In this document: piece after piece, positions 52,752-61,433 of the stretch
Layout of the letters: each line of letters begins with the position of its first letter
Position numbering within the stretch: the stretch's first letter is position 1
Notes under the pieces: generated by a model
Databases searched by the model: none
Told to the model about the DNA's origin: nothing
The model's input: only the letters and a program-made list of their open reading frames with translations
Made by a program: the position numbers and the translations under genes
Assembly (NCBI GenBank): GCA_937921775.1
Contig: CAKZUK010000070.1
Coordinates: 1-64,000 of the forward strand
Origin: an uncultured Saprospiraceae bacterium
Lineage (GTDB): Bacteria; Bacteroidota; Bacteroidia; Chitinophagales; Saprospiraceae
Direction of reading: 5' to 3'
Length of the DNA stretch: 64,000 nucleotides

Positions 52752-55157
52752 TTGATCCTACATACATTAAAACTAAATAACTTCAAACAATACGGCAATC
52801 TTGAGCTCGACTTCAAGGAAGGCCTTGTAGGCATTGTGGGACGAAATGGATCTGGAAAGTCATCTGTTTTTGAAGCTGTTTTGTTGTGTCTTTTTGGGGA
52901 TATAAAATTGGATAAAAACTTTTTTCGCTCCAGCTGGGCTAATTCAAAAGATCCGGTTGTTTTGGACCTATCATTTGAAGTTAGAAATAAGCGATATAGA
53001 ATCTTACGAGAATTCCGAGGCAAGGCTTTAGCTCACCAAGCACAGTTTTATGATCAGGATGAGAAGTCATTGGCGGCTGGGGCCAAACCGGTTACAGAAG
53101 CAGTGACTGAGCTTTTGGGAATGGACAAAGATTCATTCACCCGCTCTATCTTTTCAGGTCAAAAAGAACTAGGTGAAATATCCAATACCAAAGGCGAAGA
53201 ACGACGAAAGATGATTCGCAAAATGGTAGGTTTGGACAAGCTAGACAAAATTCAAAACATCATTCGAGAAGACCGAAATAAAAACAAACATGAAATCAAA
53301 GGTCAGGAAAATCTACTCTATGAAGATGCAGATATTAAAGCTTTTGAAAAAGAGCTAAAAGAACAGAACAAAGAGTTGGCAACGCTTGAAAAAAAGGAAG
53401 CTAAAACCAAAAAGGAATTTGATGAAAAACAAAAACTATATCTAGCTGCTCAGAAAGCTTCTGAGCAACAAAATGAACAATACAAACAACACAACGAACT
53501 TTATCATCAATTGAATAAGTTTGAGGGTGGAATTGAAAATTTAAAAGCGCAATCCAACGAATATAAAATTAGAATAAAAGAGCTAAAGGAACTTGAGAAA
53601 TCACTCAAAAAAATAAAACCGCAGATTGATGCTTTCGAAAAACAAAAGACTGAATTACAAAAATTAGAAACTCAGAAATCAGCTTTTGAACAAATCGCTT
53701 CCATCAATCAAAAGAAACAAATATTTGGCGAACGACTGATCAGTTGCAAGCAAAAAATCACTGAACTTGAAAAAGAAATCAAGGAAGCTGGAAGCATTCA
53801 AAAAGCCTTGTCTGATATTTCGGAAACGATACAAACAGAAACAGAGCGAATAACAAAGGGAGAAAAACTAAAAACAGATCTCAACACACAATTCGGAGCC
53901 ATTCAAGGCAAAATTGCTGACCGAAATAATAGCATTCAAAATATTACAAAACTTGGAAAGGATGCAGAGTGTCCTACCTGTTTTCAACCACTTCTCGCTT
54001 CTTATGATCAAACCATTGCACGCTTACAAAGCGACATTGCTGCCTTTGAAACGAAACAATTAAGTGAATTAAAAATCAAACTTGATTCAACCATTAAGGG
54101 TCTAGAAAAAATCAAACAATCTAAAAACGAAAACCTTGAAAAGGAAAGTAAACTCAAAAGCGATCTTCGAGTAGAAGTAGAAAAACTAAAAGAACTCGCA
54201 GATAAAAAAGTAGAACTAGAATCTGTAAATAAACAAGTAGAACAGTTCGATCAACAAATCAAAAGCCTTGGAAAAGTAAGCTTCGATCCAAAAACTTACC
54301 AAATCCTTAAAAACGAAATTCAAGCATTCGAAAAAACATACATCAAGTACCACAGTCAAGTCGATGACGTGGCAAAAAACCCCGGACTAGAAGAGAAAAA
54401 TCAAAACTTAATTGAGCGAATCAAAAAAGGACAAGTCGCCGTCAAAGATCAACAAAGCAAAATAAAAGCACTAGGCTTCAAAGAAAAACAACATGAAGCC
54501 GCTATGGCAAAACAGCAGAACCTAGAAAAAGAACGGGATGCTATCACCGATATATTGACTTCAAACAAAGAAGCCATCTATACTTTAAAGTCAATCATCC
54601 AGGAAGTTGACAACAAAATCAAACACAACGAGAAAATACTAAAGACCATCAAGACCCAACGCGACGAACTCCAACAGCTGGAATCCCTCGACGCCCTATT
54701 CTCAAAATTCAAAACCAATATCCTCGAACGTGTAAAACCCGTCATCTCACATCACGCCAGCCACCTTTTCAATCAAATCACCAAAGGGCGCTACGAAAGC
54801 ATTAAAGTGGACAACAACTTTGAATTCCACATCTTCGACAATGGCGACTACTACCCCATTACTCGTTTCTCTGGTGGCGAAATCGACCTCGCCAATCTCT
54901 GCCTCCGAATCGGTATCAGTAAAGCCATTTCTGATCTATCTGGTAGTAGTGCAGCGAATAGTTTGTTGTGCTTTGACGAGATATTTGGCTCACAGGACGA
55001 GGAACGACGTTTTGAGATTCTCAATGCTTTGGATTTACTAAAAGAGCAGTATCGTCAGATTTATATTATCTCACATATTGAATCCATCAAGGATCACTTT
55101 CCTAATATCCTTCAGGTTCGTAAAACTCCTGATGGGAGTGCTGCTGAGTGGACGTAA
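52752..55157 (+). CDS. sbcC: SbcC-type ATPase subunit (Rad50 family)
   Basis: An 801-residue SMC-like ATPase. N-terminal Walker A GRNGSGKSSVFEAVLLC (about 30-46), then a long antiparallel coiled coil broken at the zinc hook ECPTC (Cys406 and Cys409), then the signature FSGGEIDLANLCLRIGIS (about 706-723), Walker B LLCFDEIFGSQDEERR (about 735-750) and the H-loop ISHIES (about 772). It starts at TTG 52752, matching the family N terminus ILHTLKLNNFKQYG. It is shorter than Escherichia coli SbcC (about 1050), a trimmed coiled coil. Downstream of sbcD, same strand. Confidence 0.95.
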   Translation: MILHTLKLNNFKQYGNLELDFKEGLVGIVGRNGSGKSSVFEAVLLCLFGDIKLDKNFFRSSWANSKDPVVLDLSFEVRNKRYRILREFRGKALAHQAQFYDQDEKSLAAGAKPVTEAVTELLGMDKDSFTRSIFSGQKELGEISNTKGEERRKMIRKMVGLDKLDKIQNIIREDRNKNKHEIKGQENLLYEDADIKAFEKELKEQNKELATLEKKEAKTKKEFDEKQKLYLAAQKASEQQNEQYKQHNELYHQLNKFEGGIENLKAQSNEYKIRIKELKELEKSLKKIKPQIDAFEKQKTELQKLETQKSAFEQIASINQKKQIFGERLISCKQKITELEKEIKEAGSIQKALSDISETIQTETERITKGEKLKTDLNTQFGAIQGKIADRNNSIQNITKLGKDAECPTCFQPLLASYDQTIARLQSDIAAFETKQLSELKIKLDSTIKGLEKIKQSKNENLEKESKLKSDLRVEVEKLKELADKKVELESVNKQVEQFDQQIKSLGKVSFDPKTYQILKNEIQAFEKTYIKYHSQVDDVAKNPGLEEKNQNLIERIKKGQVAVKDQQSKIKALGFKEKQHEAAMAKQQNLEKERDAITDILTSNKEAIYTLKSIIQEVDNKIKHNEKILKTIKTQRDELQQLESLDALFSKFKTNILERVKPVISHHASHLFNQITKGRYESIKVDNNFEFHIFDNGDYYPITRFSGGEIDLANLCLRIGISKAISDLSGSSAANSLLCFDEIFGSQDEERRFEILNALDLLKEQYRQIYIISHIESIKDHFPNILQVRKTPDGSAAEWT

Positions 55158-55397
55158 AAAGACAGAGGTACAAATTAAGTTCCTTAAAATCCGTCTCAGA
55201 AATTGGGCCTTATAGTTCCAAGCAAGAACTCACATTCACTGTAGGCTTCCATCTTTCGTCTTCGGTCTTCGAACTATCTCAACCACTACTTTTCATTTTA
55301 ATTAAAATCCATTACTCGATATTCTAACGATTCTCGTCGAACTTTCCCTCAATTTTTAATATATTGGAGTAATTTATCCACTGAATCGAATGTATAT

Positions 55398-56267
55398 ATG
55401 AAAAACCTATTCCTACTATTTCTTTTTCTATCCCCCATACTACTTTTGGCGCAAGCTGATCAATCCAATGGTACCTCGCTAGACGAATACCGTTTTTTGT
55501 CAAAAGGCTATGCCTATCAAATCCAAATGGGCATAGACCCTTTTAAGGAAGGCTATGATTTAGAAACGATTGCTTCCAGTAAAAAAGAGGTGGAGTATAT
55601 TGGTCTTTATGAAGCAGATACCAATATTCCAAAAGGAATTTTATTGATTTTCAAAAGCAATACGAACGAGTCTACTTATATTTGTTTGCCAAACAATCAG
55701 TCAAATAAACGCGTTTGGGAGCTATACGAAATGGACCGAAAAGCCATTGTTGATCCAAACATCTGGGAAAGCTATGATGCAGCCATGCGCGATTTGGCTT
55801 TTCAATTGATGGGTAGTGCACCTGCAAGCCAGAAGCTACCAATTGAATACGCTGAGTCAGAAAAGGAAACAGGAACTGAGATCAAAGAAAAAACTAAGGA
55901 GATCACAAAATCAGACAAATTAGTAGTGAAAGGTGTGAACTCTAAAGTTGAAAAACAATCGAATCAATCGAAAAATACAGAAGAAATAAACCCTGATGTC
56001 AATATTACAATGGATGCTTATCTCGTTAATAATGGTGTAATTGAAGCGCCGGTAGTTCGAGGACTTTATAAAGGAAAAGGAATTTTGGTTATCAAATTCT
56101 GTTTTGATCATAAGGGAGATGTAATTGAAGCAAGATACACCATGAAAGGTTCAACAACCTACAAGGAAAATCTAAAACAAATGGCGCTGGAAAGCGTAAG
56201 AAAAGCAAGATTTGCCCCAAGCTCCAAAGATGAGCAATGCGGTAAAGCTACTTTTCATTTTAAATAG
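55398..56267 (+). CDS. Exported protein with TonB-like C-terminal domain
   Basis: A 289-residue protein with signal peptide (1-21, LLLAQADQ). A middle region (140-205) is rich in Lys/Glu/Ser and low in complexity. The C terminus (about 218-289) resembles the TonB C-terminal fold: GILVIKFCFDHKGDVIEARYTMKGSTTYKENLKQMALESVRKARFAPSSKDEQCGKATFHF, which I quote only in part here (VIKFCFDHKGDVIEA, ALESVRKARFAPS). Two cysteines may form a disulfide. There is no N-terminal transmembrane anchor, unlike true TonB. It may link cell-envelope proteins. Confidence 0.75.
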   Translation: MKNLFLLFLFLSPILLLAQADQSNGTSLDEYRFLSKGYAYQIQMGIDPFKEGYDLETIASSKKEVEYIGLYEADTNIPKGILLIFKSNTNESTYICLPNNQSNKRVWELYEMDRKAIVDPNIWESYDAAMRDLAFQLMGSAPASQKLPIEYAESEKETGTEIKEKTKEITKSDKLVVKGVNSKVEKQSNQSKNTEEINPDVNITMDAYLVNNGVIEAPVVRGLYKGKGILVIKFCFDHKGDVIEARYTMKGSTTYKENLKQMALESVRKARFAPSSKDEQCGKATFHFK

Positions 56268-56285
56268 GGGTACATATAGACCCCC

Positions 56286-56371
56286 TTGGAAGTGGGAGGA
56301 GAGAAAGACCGAAGTTCTCGTCTAACGTGTTTTTACGATATTGGGAAACTTCCGACTTCCAATTTCCAACT
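56286..56371. repeat. GGAAGT/AACTTCC inverted repeat fragment
   Basis: TTGGAAGTGGGAGG...ACCGAAGTT on the left is imperfectly complementary to GAAACTTCCGACTTCC and AATTTCCAAC on the right. It shares a core with 52690-52730. It separates the TonB-domain gene from the coiled-coil gene. Confidence 0.5.
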
Positions 56372-56419
56372 TAATTTTCAAACACCGAGTGAATCGGAAC
56401 AACATAACACTTAATTAAA

Positions 56420-56971
56420 ATGGCGAAAGATTTAAAAACACTATTTGGAAACGCACACAACCTAGATATTAAAAGTGTGGAATTTTTGACCAATTCATTG
56501 GAAAGAAGCAACCTTCCTGGCTTTGATTATATTGAATACAAGCAATCACTAGGTGCTTTGTCTGAAATGGACATGGACGAAAGCACTGCATTCAAATCTG
56601 CTTTTGCAACAGCTTCCACCATGGGCTTGACTAAAGCTAAACTTATTGAAACAGCTAGTCATTATAAAAGCGTGATCCTAAAAGAGAAAACGCATTTTGA
56701 TGAAGCGCTAAAGAATAGAACACAGCAAAAAGTAGAAGGTAAGCGACAGGAAGTTGAAAAATTGAAAGAGCAAATCAATAAACATAGAGAGAAAATTGCA
56801 CAACTAGAAGAGCAGATGAAAAAGTATCAAACCACCATTGACGGTGCTGACGCACAAATTCAGTCGGAAACTGAAAAAATCGAATCAACTCGTGAAAATT
56901 TTGAACATACACATCAAAGCATTCTAAATCAAATTGATAAAGACATAGCAAACATCAATCAATATTTGTAA
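56420..56971 (+). CDS. Coiled-coil protein paired with the PspA-like membrane protein
   Basis: A 183-residue soluble protein without signal peptide. Residues 1-95 form short helices with FLTNSLERSNLPGFDYIEYKQ and a conserved-looking SALATASTMGLTKAKLIETA-like helix (exact: FATASTMGLTKAKLIETASH). Residues 95-180 are a continuous coiled coil (QEVEKLKEQINKHREKIAQL and following heptads). It lies 89 bases before the membrane-anchored PspA-like gene on the same strand, with no terminator between, so the two are probably cotranscribed and may interact through their helices. I know no family for it; function is inferred only from pairing. Confidence 0.65.
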   Translation: MAKDLKTLFGNAHNLDIKSVEFLTNSLERSNLPGFDYIEYKQSLGALSEMDMDESTAFKSAFATASTMGLTKAKLIETASHYKSVILKEKTHFDEALKNRTQQKVEGKRQEVEKLKEQINKHREKIAQLEEQMKKYQTTIDGADAQIQSETEKIESTRENFEHTHQSILNQIDKDIANINQYL

Positions 56972-57060
56972 ATTTCGGCCTTAAACAGGTATTCTTTGTT
57001 TAGAACACCTAAATTATAAGCAGAATCATTCAAAGATATTAATCAAATTCATTTAAAATT

Positions 57061-58077
57061 ATGGCAAACCCTATCGATACGGATAGCTTTAAGCAAAAAT
57101 CTTTTTGGCAGAAACCGGAAGGTGTCACCGGTACTATTTTCTTAGTAGCACTTGTTGCAGGTGGTGGATTTCTTCTTTTCAAGTTTCTTCCACTCCTAAT
57201 TGGGCTGGCTTCTAACTTGATCGCTTTAACTGGTATGTTACTCGTCCTAGCCTTGATCATCTATATGGTGCTCGATCCTAAAATGCGTAACCTCGTAGGC
57301 TACATGTACAAAAGTATCATGCGCTCGATTACAGGTATGTTTGTGACCATCGACCCTGTCGGTATCCTCAAAAGCTATGTAGAAGACCTTGCAGACAACC
57401 TCCGCAAAATGAGCAAGCAGATCGCTGCCCTTCGGGGACAAATGCGCAAGCTGTCGACCATTATGGATGACAACAACAAGGAAATTGACAAAAACTTATT
57501 GCTTGCAAAAGCAGCTCAAAAGAAAGGCAACCAATCTGCTTTGACACTGTCAACTCGTAAAGCAGCGCGACTAAAAGAAAGTAACGCGAAATACAAAAAC
57601 CTCCATTCAAAAATGGATGTAATGCACAAGATTCTTTCTAAGATGTATCAAAATTCTGAAATACTTTTGGAAGATACTAAGGATCAGGTTAATCTAAAAG
57701 AACAGGAACGCAAGGCCATCCGTGGCTCCCACTCTGCCATGAAATCAGCAATGAGCGTCATCTCTGGTGATCCAGATAAGCGCGCAATGTTTGATGCTGC
57801 AATGGAAAACATTGCGGATGATGTGGCCAATAAGGTAGGTGAAATGGAGCGCTTCATGGAAATGTCTTCTAGCTTCATGGACTCCGTTGATTTACAAAAT
57901 GGTGTATTCGAAGAAGAAGGTTTGAAGATGTTGAAGAAGTTTGAAAAACAAAGCTCCCTTATGTTGATGGGTGATTCTTCTCCTACTGAGACTTTGGATC
58001 TAGATTCTCCAAGACCTGAGTTACGCGATAATTCTAGTTCTAACAGCAATGAGTCTTATGACAATTTGTTTGAGTAG
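57061..58077 (+). CDS. Membrane-anchored PspA/IM30-like (ESCRT-III superfamily) protein
   Basis: A 338-residue protein: cytoplasmic N terminus, two adjacent membrane segments (about 23-40 and 43-70), then a long helical domain (about 95-298) and an acidic Ser/Asn-rich tail. From Asp98 the sequence (DPVGILKSYVEDLADNL ... KKGNQSALTLSTRKAARL, residues 98-171) lines up without gaps with the Escherichia coli PspA segment beginning DPQKLVRLMIQEMEDTL and ending EDLARAALIEKQKL, including the Gly/charged hinge and the Ala-rich helix. The next helices also keep the PspA order (an AMKSAMSVISGD-FDAAMENIADDV segment against DVRRQLDSGKLDEAMARFE). PspA polymers protect inner membranes; here the usual amphipathic N-terminal helix is replaced by a membrane hairpin. 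The match was made by eye from memory of PspA. Confidence 0.65.
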   Translation: MANPIDTDSFKQKSFWQKPEGVTGTIFLVALVAGGGFLLFKFLPLLIGLASNLIALTGMLLVLALIIYMVLDPKMRNLVGYMYKSIMRSITGMFVTIDPVGILKSYVEDLADNLRKMSKQIAALRGQMRKLSTIMDDNNKEIDKNLLLAKAAQKKGNQSALTLSTRKAARLKESNAKYKNLHSKMDVMHKILSKMYQNSEILLEDTKDQVNLKEQERKAIRGSHSAMKSAMSVISGDPDKRAMFDAAMENIADDVANKVGEMERFMEMSSSFMDSVDLQNGVFEEEGLKMLKKFEKQSSLMLMGDSSPTETLDLDSPRPELRDNSSSNSNESYDNLFE

Positions 58078-58096
58078 CAGCGTTGGTAATTAGCAT

Positions 58097-58136
58097 AAAA
58101 AAACCGAATTTGCTTTGTTGCAGATTCGGTTTTTTT
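58097..58136 (+). terminator. Intrinsic terminator after the PspA-like gene
   Basis: AAAAAAACCGAAT (58097 on) pairs with ATTCGGTTTTTTT, ending in TTTTTTT and 20 bases past the stop. Reads well in both directions. Confidence 0.85.
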
Positions 58137-58710
58137 GATTCCCCTTAACGGGAATGAGACAGGGATTTGACGCCAGATCAGACGGGGACTTGGACGGAGA
58201 CTTCTACTTCGTTCAGTACAGTTTTTTTTCTGGGAATGTAGATAATCGTTATTAGTAAGCGCATCTCTAGAACCAAGAGATTGATCAGTTGTGCCATTAA
58301 TATTCCTGTAAATTTAGTTATGTTAAGTAAAAAGGAGTGAGCATAAATTTCATATTTAACCTTATCTCTTAATTTATTACCAAAATATCATTCTCCTGTT
58401 CACTTGGTACGCACTTAATCGATAGGAGAAAAATCACAAGAGAGAAAAAAGGTTAGGGATAATAAAACTAAGCTTAGTAGAAATTCAAGTTAGTTAGTTA
58501 GTTAGTGGTGTGGATTCTGGGGGCTAGTATCATTTACTAAAAAAAGGAGGGTTTATCTCTTGAAAAAGGAATAAACCATGACGAAATCAGAGTAAAAGAT
58601 AAAGCATTGCTGTTTCATTAACCATCATTTTGTAATTTATATAATTTATGTGTAAATTCACAAGACGTGATTGAATAATCATAACAATTTATTTGTAAAA
58701 ACTAAATATA
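58137..58710. other. Intergenic with repeat fragment and TTAG microsatellite
   Basis: Holds a fragment near 58148-58175 like the left arm of the 51255 element, a four-unit GTTA tract (58489-58506), and TGTGTAAATTCACA near 58648-58661. That last palindrome has a shorter spacer than the two CRP-like sites and is not counted with them. The promoter of the gliding-motility gene must lie in the last 150 bases but I cannot name it. Confidence 0.45.
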
Positions 58711-60882
58711 GTGAGGATTGCAGTATTAATTTTTACTTTACTAATACTACAAGTCAATATTAGTAATTGTGCGCATATTGTAGGTACAGATATGTCTTAT
58801 GAATGCCTAGGAGAAGGTAGTAATTATAACACTAGGATATACAGGATTACATTTATTCAATATGCTGAATGTAGTTCCCAAGGTTTTGACGAACAAATTT
58901 CTTTATCGCTATGGAATATGGATGATCATACTGAGGTCATCTTTCTTCGAGATACAATAGTAGAAATAGCAAACCCTAATTATCCTTGTTTAGAGTTCCC
59001 TCTTGATATTTGTATTAACAAAGCTACTTTTTCTATCGAACTAGAGTTAGCTGTTAGTGATTCGAGCTATTTTTTGGTGAAACAATTTTGTTGTAGAATA
59101 GGTGGAATTACGAATATAACATCAGTTGGTAGTTCTATTGGAACAACTCAATATGTAGAAATTAATTCAGCAGCGCAATATTTTTGTAACAATAGTCCCT
59201 CATTCCAAGCAATACCTCCGACTGGATTATGTGTGTTAGAGAACATCTCTGTATTACAAAATGCTATAGACGTTGATGGAGACCAGTTGATTTATGAGTT
59301 TTGTTCTCCTTTAGATGATTTCCCCGGAGAATTTTTCTCATATCCCCCTCCTCACCTTCCTGTGCAATTTGTTCTTCCAACCTATAGTGAAATTACTCCT
59401 TTAGGAAACGGTGTTTTAAATATAGATGTAAATTCTGGCTTCTTATCTGGCGAACCTATGCTTACAGGTAAGTTTGCCGTCGGGATATGCGTAAAAGAAT
59501 ACAGAAATGGTCAATTATTAAGTACTATACGGAGAGATATTATATTGAATATAATTACTTGTCCATCTCCTGTTGCAAGTATTGACGCAGATAGTGTTTT
59601 GGAGAATGGTATTTTTTTAAATCACACTTGTGAACAAGAGATAGAACTCATAAATACAAGCGCTCCTATTAACTTAATAGATGATTTTGTATGGATATTT
59701 AATATAGAGGGAATGCTCGACACTTTTTTTGAGTGGGATCCAAGCATATTTTTTCCTGAACCAGATATTTATTCTGGTCATTTAATATTAAATCCTGATT
59801 CCACTTGCCCCGATACTGCTAATATTTTAATAAATGTTGTGGCGAATAATATACCTAGCTTTATAGTCGAGTACGACACATGTGTAAGTGGCCCTGTACA
59901 GTTTTTAAATGATTCTTATTCTGCTAATACTATAACGGATTGGGAATGGTCTTTTGGTGATAGTACGACCTCTATCAACGAGAATCCTTTAAAGTATTAT
60001 GATGTATCTGGTTTATTTAATGTTTCATTGAAAGTCACAGATAACTTTAATTGTGTAGATAGTGTTGAAAAAATTATAGAATGGAAACCCGCACCGGAGA
60101 CAATCATTATTTCTCCAGATGTATTTGAAGGATGTAAACCCCTTTCTGTTTTTTTTGACAACCTCTCATGGCCTATTGATTCTACATACAGTGTCCATTG
60201 GAATTTTGGTGATGGGCTTGGAAGTAGTAATATTCTAAGGCCATACTATACTTATAGAGAGGAAGGTAGCTATTCCGTTTTTGTTTCTGTTACTTCTCCA
60301 TTGGGTTGTTACGTAGATACAACGTTTAATAATTTATTAACTGTGCATCCTCTTCCTGTTGCTCAATTCAATTATACTCCTGAGGTTCTTTCCAATATAG
60401 AACCAGAGATTCATTTAATTGACAATTCCCAAGGGGCGATCTATTCGCAGTGGGCTTTTGATGAAATGGATATTATATTAAATGAGGAACTTACTTACAC
60501 TTTTACAGATACTGGACACTATACTATTCGGCTTATAGTGTCGGATATAAATAATTGTAAAGATACAATAACTCAAGTAGTAGATGTTACTCCAATGAAT
60601 AAATACTTTTTACCAAATGCCTTTACCCCTAATAATGATGGAGTTAATGATATTTTTAAAGGAAAAGGAGTTCTCATTAATGTTAGTTCTTTCAAGATGA
60701 CTATATGGAATCGTTCGGGGCAAAACGTTTTTGAAACAATTAACCCAAATCAAGGTTGGAATGGGCGATTCCAAAACATTGGGAAACCATCCCAAACAGG
60801 TGTCTTCATTGTAACTGTTTCTTATGAAGACTCTAGAGGGAATGTTTATAACATTAATACCCCTTTTTTACTAATTAGATAG
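58711..60882 (+). CDS. PKD-domain surface protein with gliding-motility (type B) sorting tail
   Basis: A 723-residue secreted protein starting at GTG 58711. Signal peptide (1-20, ISNCA), Cys-rich N-terminal domain (about 22-290), PKD-like domains with FGDSTTSINENPLKYYDVSG (about 415-435) and NFGDGLGSSNILRPYYTYREEG (about 500-522), and a CHU_C/gliding-motility C-terminal domain (about 635-723, FLPNAFTPNNDGVNDIFK, IWNRSGQNVFET). The type B tail sends proteins through T9SS to the surface, often fully secreted. It probably acts as an adhesin or gliding-associated protein. Confidence 0.88.
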   Translation: MRIAVLIFTLLILQVNISNCAHIVGTDMSYECLGEGSNYNTRIYRITFIQYAECSSQGFDEQISLSLWNMDDHTEVIFLRDTIVEIANPNYPCLEFPLDICINKATFSIELELAVSDSSYFLVKQFCCRIGGITNITSVGSSIGTTQYVEINSAAQYFCNNSPSFQAIPPTGLCVLENISVLQNAIDVDGDQLIYEFCSPLDDFPGEFFSYPPPHLPVQFVLPTYSEITPLGNGVLNIDVNSGFLSGEPMLTGKFAVGICVKEYRNGQLLSTIRRDIILNIITCPSPVASIDADSVLENGIFLNHTCEQEIELINTSAPINLIDDFVWIFNIEGMLDTFFEWDPSIFFPEPDIYSGHLILNPDSTCPDTANILINVVANNIPSFIVEYDTCVSGPVQFLNDSYSANTITDWEWSFGDSTTSINENPLKYYDVSGLFNVSLKVTDNFNCVDSVEKIIEWKPAPETIIISPDVFEGCKPLSVFFDNLSWPIDSTYSVHWNFGDGLGSSNILRPYYTYREEGSYSVFVSVTSPLGCYVDTTFNNLLTVHPLPVAQFNYTPEVLSNIEPEIHLIDNSQGAIYSQWAFDEMDIILNEELTYTFTDTGHYTIRLIVSDINNCKDTITQVVDVTPMNKYFLPNAFTPNNDGVNDIFKGKGVLINVSSFKMTIWNRSGQNVFETINPNQGWNGRFQNIGKPSQTGVFIVTVSYEDSRGNVYNINTPFLLIR

Positions 60883-60939
60883 CACCCTACCAAGTAAATA
60901 GATACAACATTATGTACGTAAGATTGAAATTATTGAAAA

Positions 60940-61353
60940 CTAGTAAGATTTTTTATTGAGAAAAGCATAAACCCAATATAAGAATAAAGATAAATTTGAA
61001 ATAATAAAGGCAAAAGAAATAATTTCGGCAAAAATAACACTGAACCAGGGGGGGGGATTTATATTTAAAATATCACTTAAAATAAGACACATAGTAATCA
61101 ATAGGTACAAAACGGTTATTGAGTAAGTAATTTTTAGTACTCGTAATATAGAATGATCTTTGTTTTTTGAAAGCTTATTTACAGATAAATATAATAAACT
61201 AAGCACAAATAAAACAATGCAAAATAAGCCCATCAAGTAAGATGAGGGAAACATAATTCTATCCCACATTCTACAATCATTATAAATGGATAATAGCATG
61301 AGTATAAATATTAACGTCCAAATCAAACGTGGAAACTTAAATATCTTTATCAT
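60940..61353 (-). CDS. Small membrane protein with in-frame C9 tract
   Basis: A 137-residue integral membrane protein with four hydrophobic segments (about 9-23, 38-58, 74-92, 104-130). No family recognised. Codons for Pro100-Pro102 are CCC CCC CCC, a run of nine cytosines (nine G at 61048-61056 on the plus strand), just before the last segment. A gain or loss of one base would remove the last membrane segment, so the gene could be switchable by slippage; a sequencing or assembly error at the run is equally possible. Confidence 0.6.
   Translation of the reverse strand: MIKIFKFPRLIWTLIFILMLLSIYNDCRMWDRIMFPSSYLMGLFCIVLFVLSLLYLSVNKLSKNKDHSILRVLKITYSITVLYLLITMCLILSDILNINPPPWFSVIFAEIISFAFIISNLSLFLYWVYAFLNKKSY
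61048..61056. repeat. Homopolymer G9 inside a coding region
   Basis: Nine consecutive G on the plus strand (C on the coding strand of the small membrane protein). The rest of the window is AT-rich and has no other run of this kind that I noticed. Confidence 0.9.
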
Positions 61354-61375
61354 TTTTAATTAACATTTTTGAGAA

Positions 61376-61411
61376 ATGGCGATACTCCTTGATCAGTAAG
61401 AGTATCGCCAT
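61376..61411 (-). terminator. Intrinsic terminator after the subtilase gene
   Basis: ATGGCGATACTC (61376-61387) pairs with GAGTATCGCCAT (61400-61411) around a twelve-base loop. It lies 23 bases beyond the subtilase stop and is followed on the minus strand by TTCTCAAAAATG. Terminates the minus-strand transcript. Confidence 0.7.
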
Positions 61412-61433
61412 AAGTATTTAATTTCTTAAACAG

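Noticed and set aside
58648-58661. TGTGTAAATTCACA as a third CRP-like site
   Set aside because: The TGTG-to-CACA spacing is two bases shorter than in the two real candidates and no TAnnTTTG box follows at the right distance.
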